Origin: Gamarada debralockiae
Lineage: Eukaryota > Ascomycota > Leotiomycetes > Helotiales > Hyphodiscaceae
Direction of reading: 5' to 3'
NCBI GenBank assembly: GCA_002803225.1
Contig: NXFV01001368.1
Coordinates: 1-64,000, forward strand
DNA: 64,000 bases
Shown: positions 45,294-55,443 of the stretch, piece after piece
Numbering within the stretch: the first letter of the stretch is position 1
Layout of the letters: each line of letters starts with the position of its first letter
Program-made: the position numbers and the translations under genes
Notes under the pieces: model-generated
Told to the model about the DNA's origin: nothing
What the model saw: the letters and a program-made list of their open reading frames with translations, nothing else
Databases searched by the model: none

Positions 45294-45424
45294 TCTCATA
45301 GTGCATAGAACCAGAGTCACTGATTACTTATTCCAACACTTTACGACTTGGTACTTTGATGTCACCATGACCACCAGTTCAAAATTTCAATGAAAGAGTT
45401 TTGTTGCACGTCTAAGAAAAGACT

Positions 45425-45828
45425 CACTTGAGTTTCCCCTACGGACCCCTCGTCTGGTGAACAGCGTGCATAGGAAAGGCATGGAGAGGTACATGATGCC
45501 GTTGGAGGTTGTGCCGATGATACTGGTGACTTCGTGGCTCCCTTGCAGCATCCAGTTGTCTGAATAACATTCTGGAGGACGCCGTAACTCATGGCGAAGC
45601 CTGCGTGTGTAAGTAGAATTGCAATCAGGATGTAGGACTTAGCCTACCCCAGATTGGCAACTGCAATATCGCGGAGCCCACGAGAACGCAAGCCCTCTTC
45701 CTTTTTGATTCTCACTGCCTTGAGTCGGCTTGATCGAGGGTGGAGACGTCTTGTGTGTCGTGGGGCTCTTGCTCGCCGACATCTGACGGCTGCAACTCGC
45801 GGAGAGAGATGCCCTCATTTCGTGTCAT
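45425..45828 (-). pseudogene. 5' fragment of the disrupted MFS transporter
   Basis: From an ATG at 45828: LRELQPSDVGEQEPHDTQDV, then TGA (in a DSRQ-W-ESKRKR context, a TGG to TGA change), then the first span RACVLVGSAILQLPIWGFAM across a good intron (GTAGGC...CACGCAG) to MSYGVLQN. A frameshift follows; in the other frame the sequence continues YSDNWMLQGSHEVTSIIGTT, SNGIMYLSMPFLCTLFTRRG and VRRGNSS, ending at a GTGAGT donor (~45434). This is TM1-TM2 of a monocarboxylate-type MFS transporter. The next exon is the fragment at 43390-43868, 1.6 kb away. Confidence 0.75.
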
Positions 45829-46006
45829 TGTGAATTGGCTGGAGTTTGGATTCATCTGTCAAAGCTTTACTGGCTTTGTCCACTCATCCAACCCGCATTA
45901 TGCGTTTCTCTCCCTCCCCTCTCCCCAGATCCCCTTCCCCATCCATTTCCTTATTCTCTCCCCTCCCATCAATGCAGATTCGTTATTTTTAGCCAAGGTG
46001 AGATCT

Positions 46007-46979
46007 TCACATCTCACCGCAAGCGCTAATAACCACATCCAGATTCGGCACCTCCTTCCCCCGATACCCTGTCTTGGTATTCTCCATCTTGCGCACTACG
46101 TCCATGCCATCGAAGACTTTGCCGAAGACGACGTGCTTCCCATCGAGGAAGGGGGTGGGGACTGTGGTGATGAAGAATTGGGAGCCGTTGCCGTTGGGTC
46201 CTGCGTTCTGTTTTATTTGTTAGAGCCTAGTGACTGGGTGGAAATGATGGGAGATAGGTTTGCGGAAGGTAGAAAGGGCTGGGGAGGAGATACGTACAGC
46301 CATGGATAAGAGTCCAGGCTCGTTGTGTTTGAGTATGAAGTTCTCATCATCGAACGTTTTGAGTCCATAGATACAAGTCGATCCCGTTCCATCACCATTC
46401 AAGAAGTCTCCTCCTTGGCACATAAAATCTTTGATCTAGAACCACCAAAGTCAGCCTCATTATCCCATCATCCCATTACGACACAATCAATAACACTTAT
46501 TCTTTATTCCCCATAATCTATACATAGGTATTGGGAACCGGAGAGAGAAACTTACGATTCGATGGAATTTACTCCCTTTGTATCCCTGCGGCCGCCCCAA
46601 ATGGTTTTTTGTCTCGCCCGTACAAAATTGACGGAAGTTCTCGGCGGTCTTGGGGACTACGTCTGCGAAGAGCTCGAATTGGATTCGGCCCAGTGGCTCA
46701 CCTGCCTTCTGTCAGAAGTGAAATGAGGAGGGTTTGAGGGACGGAAGGGGGAGGTGAGGCTCGAGTCACGTGGCGTGAAAGCCAAAGGAGAATTTTCTTC
46801 TCGTGACTCGACACTGAAAGGGTGAGTAGGATGAGGTGGTGGAAACTGACCTCCCAGGGTGATATCAAAGAAGACTCTGTTTGTCACATTAATCAATGAT
46901 CTCGTGACCAGAATACAGTACCAGGAGCAAGGAGGACGTACAGCGGATTTCCCGAAGCGGGGAGTTTCGTGGGAGCCAT
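46007..46979 (-). CDS. cyp3: Peptidyl-prolyl cis-trans isomerase H (cyclophilin, spliceosomal type)
   Basis: A 182-aa cyclophilin in five exons: complement 46942-46979, 46851-46876, 46556-46701, 46298-46435 and 46007-46207. The spliced protein reads [80 protein letters not shown] and VVISACGEM. Catalytic residues (FHRI arginine, QGGDF, FITT) are kept. The NPLVFFDI start and VVISACGEM end match PPIase H (human PPIH, fungal Cyp3), a component of the U4/U6.U5 tri-snRNP, rather than cytosolic CypA. The residue equivalent to CypA Trp121 is Phe (TPFLDG), which in other cyclophilins lowers cyclosporin A affinity. The first exons are tiny (38 and 26 nt), and their introns are the longest in the gene. 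Confidence 0.92.
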
Positions 46980-48604
46980 TTTTGAAAACGGTTCGTTGCG
47001 CCTCCCGGTATCTATCTCAAATCTGATCGTACTGAGCGCGAATATCAAGAATTCCGGCAAACGTGTACTTCTGTAAGTCCGACTGTGGCAGAGGTTGATG
47101 ACGCTGACGAAGTTGATGACAGTTCAAGACAGCGAATAGAAGCGCGGGATGGAATCAAAATGGAATTTTGCGTTGTGGAGAGTCCGGACGTGGTGTGCAG
47201 ATCTGCCAAGCGCATAGAGAAAAGTGGGGTAAACCTAAGAAGGTTACCGTAGCGTGAACCTTGTACATATGAAAAGCTTGTTTTTTGAGAGCGGAGATGC
47301 GCAGACGATGGTGATGATTATTCAGGGCAGGACGATGGAAATATCCTGATCTTCTTGATGATGGGATTCTTGGATTGTCTGTTTTCTCCTTCAATTCATG
47401 GGTTTGAAGATTTAATTGCTTGTTCCTCGTATGTCCCTCCTCGACGAGACGACGACATATTTATTAATAGCCGCATGAATTGTGGGCGGATAATTGTACA
47501 AGTACAACCCAGCTAAGGCACGGCCAAAATGAAGATTAGGGGGTGTTCACGACACTTCAAACACATGGATTCAAATGAAATGCATCCTGGTATTTGGGTT
47601 GAACTCAGTCAAAGTACTCATCTAGATTAAAGCTTAAATCTTGGAGAGTTCGTAGAGTTGATTACTGTGGCTTCTTGATCACCTTCTCCTGATCCTCCTT
47701 CATTACTCGCTCACTTCATCCGGAGTAAAAAAGACCCTGCTTCTACAAATCTGCAAGCGTCTCGTGCTGTACCTTTGTGTCTGTAGTGTTACATCGCATC
47801 GAAGGCTCGAAATATGTAGGTTTCCTCCGTAAGACAAAGACAGCGCACGACGTTGTGTCTGAGGTACGATAAATATCGAGCTCTGGATGTCTTTATGTCA
47901 ACTATTCACGAAACTGTCATCCTTAGTGTCGATAATCGCCCAAATCATAAGGATTGAGGGTTTTCAGTGTAAAATCATACATCCATCCCGCTCTGGAAGT
48001 GTTGAAGTCGTTCAAGGTTCATTAGAATCCAAAATCTGTGGCTAACCCAGAAAGTCGCTCGCGGACTCGCCCCCTCTTTGTTCTGTCCACCACTCGCAGG
48101 GAGCGCCCGACTTCCCGGTGTTTTACACTCAGCGGCGAGTGGTCTCACAATCGCACCACAATTCTCACCGTCCTCATTTCTTCTTATGATTGTTTTTGAT
48201 AATTCACAATTCGTTCTCGTCGAGGAGAAAAGCGCTCACTCACGCCATTTATTCGTTGAAGGCTGGAAAGTGAAAGGCTGGACTCGACGACATCGATCCA
48301 CTAGCGCCCGATATCCGCTAGAGCAGAGACGAGAGCGCCTTTCTTACGATCGCATCGTCGCAGCTTCCTACTTCTTCAACCATCGCCACATTATCTACGA
48401 CCTTGAAACATTATCCTCCCATATCTCGTGAAAATTGTTCCAGAAGCATTGGACCTCGAATGTCTTCGACGCACTCTGCCTTTCTCTTGATTTAGCGGAG
48501 GTGGGTTCTTACTATCAAAGCAAGCGACCGGGGCAATCGCCTCCTCCGACTACACGCTGCCCATCCTGCCGCAGCAGTAAGCAGAGCTTACAACAGCAGT
48601 CAAG
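46980..48604. other. 1.6-kb divergent intergenic region
   Basis: Between the cyclophilin and RING genes. It includes a plus-strand frame of ~115 codons (48078-48431) that looks like leader sequence of the RING gene rather than a separate gene. No repeats or RNA genes are seen. Confidence 0.4.
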
Positions 48605-50254
48605 ATGACGCTCGTCAACCAAGTAATGATTGAGGTGTTGAACGTGGTGGAACGAGGAATACAAGGACGAGATGTAAGTGACCCTAGAACAATACAGCGG
48701 GAAAAAAACAAAGCACAATGGCGACATCATCAGCGTGACTTCGAGTCGATCCCGAGGGTGTTTTACGGTCATGAATCATTTGAACTTAATAATTCACACC
48801 TTTGTTGATTTGAAGATATATGTTGATTCTAATTCGAATATTCACAGGGTACATCGACACAACTCCCAAATGCAACTCCGACTCCTTTAACCACCCCATC
48901 ATCAACGATTGCGAGTCCAACAATGTCGCAGACAACGACCAGTGGGTCGAATGGGCCTACCAGCTCCCCTTTACTCTTCTTTGTTGCGTTAGGCTTTGGT
49001 GTTGTATTCACCAATTTATGGTTAGTCGATCAATAGATCGAAGAGTGAATGTGAGATTGACATCAGCAAAGGATTATCGTCGGAGTCAAATACTGCTTTC
49101 GATACAATGCACGCAATCGTGCGATACGAAACGGTGAAGATGTCGACCCGATCAATCTCGAGAATATGCCGACAAGACCTCATCGCCGAAGGAGGGAAAA
49201 GAAGCTCATGACGATGGACGAAGTTAATGAGCGATTTCCTTTGACGAAATACAAGAATTGGGTGGCCACTCGTGCGATTGCAGGTCTACCAACCGCTGGT
49301 GGTGTCATTGCGCCACCAAGTCGAGCAGGAGGAGCGAGAGACATTGAAGGTGTTATGCCATCATCGCCAGTTGGTACAAAGCATTCGGTGTACACCCGTC
49401 CACCAACAGCCGCATCAGAAGAGATCAATGTTTCTGCCCCTACCAACGCTCTTGGAGGCTCTTTTGGCGATGAAAGGAAAAGCATGGAGACGAACACCGT
49501 CGAGAAAGGACCTGGGTCACCCACTGTCGAAGAGCACAACCATTTAGAGGAGATACAAACCACAGCCAGCACGGTTAACAAACACGTCACAACAACCAGC
49601 GAGGATGACGATGATGATGACGACCATATCCACACAGCTGTACCACCTGAACTTCTCACTAACCCAGGAGATTCATGTGCTATCTGCATCGACACGTTAG
49701 AAGAGGACGATGATATCCGAGGATTGACTTGCGGTCATGCTTTCCATGCTGGATGTTTAGATCCGTGGCTTACAAGTCGTCGTGCTTGTTGTCCACTTTG
49801 CAAAGCCGATTACTACACACCTAAACCTCGACCAGAGGGTGAAGCTGCTGAACCTGATCGTTCTGGACGAAGAAATGGCAGGATGCCTCAACCACCACCT
49901 TCAGCGTGGACTGGTATCCGTGGCAGCCCACGTCTCATCTTACCTGGACGATTCATGACGCCACCCGTGTATCCAGGTGATGCAACCTCGGGGCACAACG
50001 GAAGGGATAATCGCCGTTCAAGGCGAGCTGCTCGTCGGGAAGCTGCATCAGCTCAGCAAGCACAAGCCAACGCTGCCGTAGACGGAGCCGTCGAGAACAG
50101 CGAGCAAGCCACGCCAAGACGCTGGCGCCCAGCCATCTTAAATCCCTTCCGCAATATGCAGATGCCAACGATCCCAGGCCGGGTTCGCCCAGGATCAACA
50201 GCTGCTCCAGAGGAGCCATCACCTTCCCAGCTTGAGTCTGGTACTGTTCGATGA
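48605..50254 (+). CDS. Membrane-anchored RING-H2 E3 ubiquitin ligase
   Basis: A 474-aa protein in three exons: 48605-48673, 48848-49020 and 49072-50254. The order is a short N-terminus, a Ser/Thr-rich luminal segment (TSTQLPNATPTPLTTPSSTI), one transmembrane helix (LLFFVALGFGVVFTNLWIIV, ~res 66-88), a basic stop-transfer stretch (KYCFRYNARNR), an acidic run (EDDDDDDD), and a RING-H2 domain at ~283-325. That domain is C-A-I-C...LTCGHAFHAGCLDPWL...C-P-L-C, with all eight zinc ligands in C3H2C3 order. The tail is Arg/Ala-rich and disordered. It resembles yeast Tul1/PA-TM-RING-style ligases in topology, probably in the Golgi-endosome-vacuole system, but lacks a visible PA domain. The E2 and substrates are unknown. 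Confidence 0.88.
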
Positions 50255-51265
50255 TTGATTTCACCGTTCATTTACCTTTGGTCATTGTTTCTCGTGGATA
50301 TGTGCGAGTACGTTCCATTGGTCTTTGAGATACCCTTTCGATGCTCACCTTGTTACCATCTCTCCCTCCCTCCCACCTACATTACTACTACGAATTGTAC
50401 ATGTACAAAACTACCCCTCTCGTACATGGCCCTCTCACACGGATACTCTACAAACGATATTTCTCGCAATTATACGACCTCTCTCCGTCTGTCACTTTAG
50501 CGATCTCTTTATTTGCAATTTTTTGTTAGCTCTAGCTCGAGCATCATGGAACTTGGGTCCGGAAAACTGGGCTGGGCTTATTTGCTCAAAGCTTGGCTCG
50601 GTCTGGTTGAAGATATGGATGGATGCAGGAAGGGAGGAAGGAAGGGGAAGATGATATGTCGTGACATGTGTATGGAATGGAGATGAATTGGCTTGGTCTA
50701 ATATCATAGCTCTGGTGGCTGCTGAGATTGCTGATCTAAAATCTGGACCGACTTCATGCAAGAATTTTGTTCTATGATGCTTTGAATGTGATTGTAAATG
50801 CTGCGTGACTGATATTGGTGCTCTGATTCTCTGAGTATGTAATTCAAGCCTTCATATGGAGCACATTTGCAGATGGCCTTTTCCCAACGTGGAGAAATAG
50901 ATCTTTTCTTGTCTTGTAATGTCTCTCATTGCGGCCTGCGAGAAGTGAGGACAAGGACTGCTTGGCCAATTTATACTTGCAAGGCAAAGCATCTCCTTCC
51001 CGCCCACGCTTCGTCTCCGATTAATCAGCCTTCATATGCTAGGTCGAGCACTTAGGAAAGCCCTTAGGCGTCTTAGAATACCAGATCTGAACGCTAGGAC
51101 TGTTGACCTCCATATGGAGGGGAAGCAAAGCGCTCAGAAACTGTAATTTGGCCAAATAATCTCGTCTTTAGCTTTTCCATCTCCAGGAGATGAACTCCGG
51201 TGGCATCATTGCCATCATCCTTCCTCCCGTTCCCAGAGCTCTATCCTGCAACTCAGAACCACACC
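50255..51265. other. Convergent 3' intergenic region
   Basis: Between the RING gene (+) and the GPALPP gene (-). Pyrimidine-rich and simple-sequence patches (CTCCCTCCCTCC at 50364) occur, but no gene or repeat family. Confidence 0.5.
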
Positions 51266-52318
51266 TCACAAATACCTCCCTTTCTGAAACCGACTCCCAA
51301 AATCCGCAGCCTTAGCCAACATTTCCTTCTTCTGCCCATGCCCCAACCGTCCCCCCAGCGCCATATCCTTCTCCCGATCAAAGCCCCTCTTACTCGGGTC
51401 ATCCTCCTTCTCCTTCCCGCCTCCCGGGGTCCCCTTATGTTCCTCCATCAGACTCTTATTCCTATTCCTTTCATTGTATTCCCTTATCCGCCTAGCTGTT
51501 TCCTCGGCTTCTCTATCTTCACGACTGTCCCCTCCATTCCCTTTGCTAAGGGATGAGGAGGACGTGGAAGCGTCTTTGCGACCTAAAACTTCGTCTTCAA
51601 GCCGTTGTCTCTTCTGTTCCGGAGTTTCAGTCCATATCGCAGATACGCCGGATTTCTCAGCAGGTACTTTCGAGCCCTTCCCACTTGCAAACTTGCGGTT
51701 CTTGAGCTTGGTGGGATCGACGCGCGATGTCCAGTCGCTATCAGAGGGAGGGGCTAACATCCATTCGGCGCGCTGGGGCTTTGCTGGCCCGCAAGAAGCC
51801 GCCGCTGATAATCCGTCTTGCTGTTGTTGTGTACGGCGGAGGAGCTGGGCTTCTGCTGCCGAGCCGGGGGCTGGTGGGAGGGAGGGTCCGTAGTCGTCTT
51901 CTGAGTCTGAGGAATCGCTGGCGGGGTGGGAAGGGAGTTCGGAGATGTTTGCGAGAGGAGGCGCGGGGCCTAGGACGCGCTTTGGTTGTGTTAGGGCTTT
52001 GGGTGGTTGGACTGAGGGACCGTAATCGTCTTCTGAACTTTCGTCGTCTATGGTGAGCTCGTCTGGGTTTTTGGATGGCGGTGGAGCTGGTCCTAGGACT
52101 CGATTTTGGGGAGGTGAGGAGGCTTTGGGTTTGGGAGCTTGGAGGGAAGGTCCATAGCCATCGTCGGAGCTCTCATCTATGTTAAGCGCATCAGGATTCT
52201 TGGAGGGCGGGGCGGCCGCTTGGATTTTGAAAGGTGGAGAGGAAGGATCTTCAGGATCGGAGTCGGAGCGCTTGCGCTTTTGGAGGTGAGGGGGGAGAGC
52301 GGGACCGACGGTAGGCAT
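51266..52318 (-). CDS. GPALPP/DUF3752 protein
   Basis: A single-exon 350-aa protein starting MPTVGPALPPHLQKRKR. The N-terminal half has repeated short motifs, GPALPP, YGPSLQAP, LGPAPPPSKN, YGPSVQPP, LGPAPPLAN and YGPSLPPA, each beside an acidic cluster (ESSDDGYGPS, DDESSEDDYGPS). The C-terminal half is the DUF3752 domain: DSDWTSRVDPTKLKNRKFAS, AIWTETPEQKRQRLEDEVLG and EETARRIREYNERN, with MALGGRLGHGQKKEM near the end. The human homologue is GPALPP1, a nuclear phosphoprotein of unknown role. The motif number and domain order are as expected. An in-frame ATG at 52441 would add 41 residues of mitochondrial-leader-like composition; I start at the GPALPP motif because the family begins there. Confidence 0.9.
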   Translation of the reverse strand: MPTVGPALPPHLQKRKRSDSDPEDPSSPPFKIQAAAPPSKNPDALNIDESSDDGYGPSLQAPKPKASSPPQNRVLGPAPPPSKNPDELTIDDESSEDDYGPSVQPPKALTQPKRVLGPAPPLANISELPSHPASDSSDSEDDYGPSLPPAPGSAAEAQLLRRTQQQQDGLSAAASCGPAKPQRAEWMLAPPSDSDWTSRVDPTKLKNRKFASGKGSKVPAEKSGVSAIWTETPEQKRQRLEDEVLGRKDASTSSSSLSKGNGGDSREDREAEETARRIREYNERNRNKSLMEEHKGTPGGGKEKEDDPSKRGFDREKDMALGGRLGHGQKKEMLAKAADFGSRFQKGRYL

Positions 52319-52769
52319 TGCGACGAGATTGGAGAGCTGTTGTGCTTGTTGTGGTGTTGAGAGATGGAGGTAACTTTTTGAGAGTCGCGGAGCGAACCGA
52401 ATTCGGCCCAATGTGGGCACGACTCTATTCACTATGGACACTACATCAAGATTTTTATTTCAAAAGAACTGCCTTGCTTCTGTCTTTCGTATATTAAAGT
52501 GACGCTCTTCGAAGAGATCGAACACCAGTCTTGAGGCGACATATAATACCTAGAGGGTTCAGCCACTCCAACACAGGTTGGGGGCCAGAATGCATTGATG
52601 CCGTTAAATTATGTTTGATTCCACTCGTGAAGATACCGAAGCCACTTCCTCTGAACCGCATGTTTTTCGGCAGTCTTTGAGCCATCGCCTCTAGATGTTG
52701 GATTTCAGCATTGTCTCTTCTTCAACCATCAAAGTCTATTGTCTTTTCAGCTACGATATTCTCATAGTC
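52319..52769. other. 450-bp divergent promoter
   Basis: Shared upstream region of the GPALPP gene and the Zn2Cys6 factor. The minus-strand frame stays open to an ATG at 52441, and the plus-strand frame stays open from 52695. I see no recognisable operator. Confidence 0.4.
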
Positions 52770-54698
52770 ATGACAAGCACATCAGCGTATGCCTATAGGA
52801 CCTCACTGACAAGGCACCCCTTACCGGGAACCAGAACAGCGTCTCCTCTGAGTAAGAGGAAGCGGACTTTCCACACAAAAGTCAAGACCGGCTGCTTAAC
52901 GTGCAAGACTCGACGACTGAAATGTGACGAAGCAAGGCCAACTTGTCAGCGATGTCGAAAAGATGAGTGGAATTGCGAGGGCTACCAGGAGCGGAAGAGG
53001 CCTGAAAAAACTAAGCCTCCTCGTCTTGCTCCCAAGAGTGCAATCACTGGATCTACAAATAAACCTGGTGAGAAAGTTCTCCTTTCTAGTAGGTTCGCAG
53101 TTACTGATACTGATTTGTATAGCCCGGCCAGGCGTTCTATTACAACACCCAACTCATACTCTCTTTCAAACTGAGGATGAGCACCGTTACTTTCAGGCCT
53201 TCTGTGACAGGACCGTAATGGTTTTGTCTGGGTACTTTGGTTCGGCGGTCTGGAGCAAGCTTATGTTACAACTCTGTCACAGAGAGGCGTTCATTGCACA
53301 TGCCATTGTTGCTATTGGCGCTCTTGATAAGACGATGGAGTCCAGTTCGGGGACTAGTTTGAAAGGCAGCCCAAGTAACCGACGAGGGAGTCAATGGCAC
53401 CATGAATTTGCGCTCCAGCAGTACAGCAAGGCTCTATCGTTGATGAGAAATACGGCAGCGATGGGATACCTGAATTGCATCATTTCATGTATTCTCACAA
53501 CTTGCTTCGAGAGCTTTCACGGTAACCAAAAATCCGCTCTAGCTCAAGCACAGAGTGGCCTTTTCCTCATGTCTGAGTGGCAGGACAAAATCAAAGCCAG
53601 CAGGCAGGAGCCAGAGGCATTCTTGCCCGTTGATAAAATGTTAGACTCTGAGGTGGAAGACGACCTGGGCATGATACTTGATCGATTAGACAGAGAAGTG
53701 TGGATATTTGGCCAAGATACTCGACCCATACAACAACACAAAGCCATGTACGAGGAAGGGATCCCAGCATTGGAGCGGATGCCTACAAAATTCACGTCCT
53801 TGAAAGAGGCGAGAAGATACTATGACCTTCTCATGAGACAAACAGTGCGTTGGAGGGTGATCCACCACGCTGAAAATCCATCGATGGTGCAGATGCTGCC
53901 TTCACGAACGTTCAGAAAATTTGCCGTGGGAGATCCCAGCACTCCTCCTCAGTTTTCGGCAGAAATGCTGAAGGCAACACGGAGTGACATGCAATACTTT
54001 AAAGGCGCGGGAAGCCGGTGGGCTGCCGCGTTCAAGCCGATCTTTCAGCACTCCCGCACGGCCGCAGGGAGGGCCGACTTTTTAGGAGCAAATAGTATGT
54101 AAGGCTCAGAGCAATTCATTCAACGACATGTCTCGAAGCTCATAAAACTCTGCTCGGTTTATCTGTTCATTCCCTGCTAAGCAAATGCTGACTTCGAAAT
54201 TTTACAGTACTCACCATAACCGCACGTGCTGTCGTTCTCGCTGTCGTGGCAGGACACCCCGCGTCTGTTTCCGACGATCGAATGGAAGATTATGCAGAGA
54301 TAGTTGCTCTGTCAAGACAAGTCCTCGAATACCCTAGCAATCACCACATCTCGAAGCAAGCAACCTTTTCCTTTGACTACGGGGTAGTGTATCCGCTATA
54401 CATAGTGGCTACGAGATGCCGCGATTCCTACATCCGGCGTGAGGCGATCTCTCTTCTGGTACTCTATCCACGCCGAGAAGGGACATGGGATAGTGCTATG
54501 GCTGCCAAGATAGCGACCTGGATAATGAACACCGAGGAAGATGGTATACAAGAAAGGCGTATTCCAGAATCGGCCAGGCTGCACATTGTGAGCAACGAGT
54601 TTGACTTGTCGAAACGGCAGGCTATACTGCAATGCACAAAGAAGGTACCAGGGACAGAACGGAGGATACTTTTACCCAAGGTAAAGCTTCAATGGTGA
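52770..54698 (+). CDS. Zn2Cys6 transcription factor
   Basis: A 586-aa protein in three exons: 52770-53067, 53123-54094 and 54208-54698. The DNA-binding motif is CLTCKTRRLKCDEARPTCQR then CRKDEWNCEGY, with the six cysteines in C-x2-C-x6-C-x6-C-x2-C-x6-C spacing. Basic residues flank it (SPLSKRKRTFHTKVKTG). The rest is a fungal-specific regulatory region of the Fungal_trans_2 type (HRYFQAFCDRTVMVLSGYFG, HREAFIAHAIVAIGALDKTM, HGNQKSALAQAQSGLFLMSE, RYYDLLMRQTVRW). Targets are unknown. The second intron (54095-54207, GTATGT...TTACAG with ATGCTGAC branch) is needed because its first exon frame stops at TAA inside the intron. An in-frame ATG at 52695 would add 25 hydrophobic residues and is less likely. 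Confidence 0.88.
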
Positions 54699-55443
54699 TG
54701 GGGCTACAACGAGCACTCCTATTAAGGATGAAAGTTGAGAAACTCTGCGAGCCGAGGGTCCTCAAAACGCTCAGCAGTATTCAAAATTGTTCACATCTGA
54801 AACCAAGAATTATGACAAAATCTTGTAGAAATGTAGTGTCAAAAATACAATCACTCGACTGTTTGGAGTGACATGTTTTCGACGGATGTTTGACCCAGTT
54901 CCTTAACGAGAAGAATGATATTAGAAGGTATCTTGTCAGTAGAGCTTTCGATCACAGTAAATTATATGCGAAAATGCGATTCGCAACAGCCTAGATGCAC
55001 TTTAAACCTCATGGCCTTTTGTGAGGGAGCAATCAGACGCTATTCGGCAGGTTCCGAATTCGCGTCGCCTGTTGTATCCAAGGCTGTGCTCGCTGCGCCG
55101 TATTTTGGTAGCACAAACGAGAGGATCTCCATTCACTATCTCTCATGTTCTCGTGATGGTGATAAATGTGTATTTGAGAAGGTAAACGGACCTGGACGTT
55201 GAATTTGAAAATCCTTCCGATTCTAAGCGAGATCCCTATCAAGCAGGAACTTAGCACTAGCATCAACACTCACCTCCATCCTTCAACCTCCAGAGCTATA
55301 ACGGTCTTCGAAAAGCAGAAGGGATTTGACTTCTACGCCCAGCATACACTCTCCTTCTAATGTGGGGTTGAGAGCTCGATCCTGGACGAGTCCACGGACC
55401 GCGGCGCATTCAAATCAAGGAGTGGAACGATGCTGAAGCTCCG
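54699..55443. other. Intergenic between two plus-strand genes
   Basis: The factor's 3' UTR and the vps8 promoter. Only short frames; nothing recognised. A pyrimidine-rich patch precedes the vps8 start. Confidence 0.45.

Noticed and set aside
48078..48431. 117-codon plus-strand frame upstream of the RING gene
   Set aside because: Basic, Ser-rich and without motif; lies where the RING gene's leader and promoter should be.
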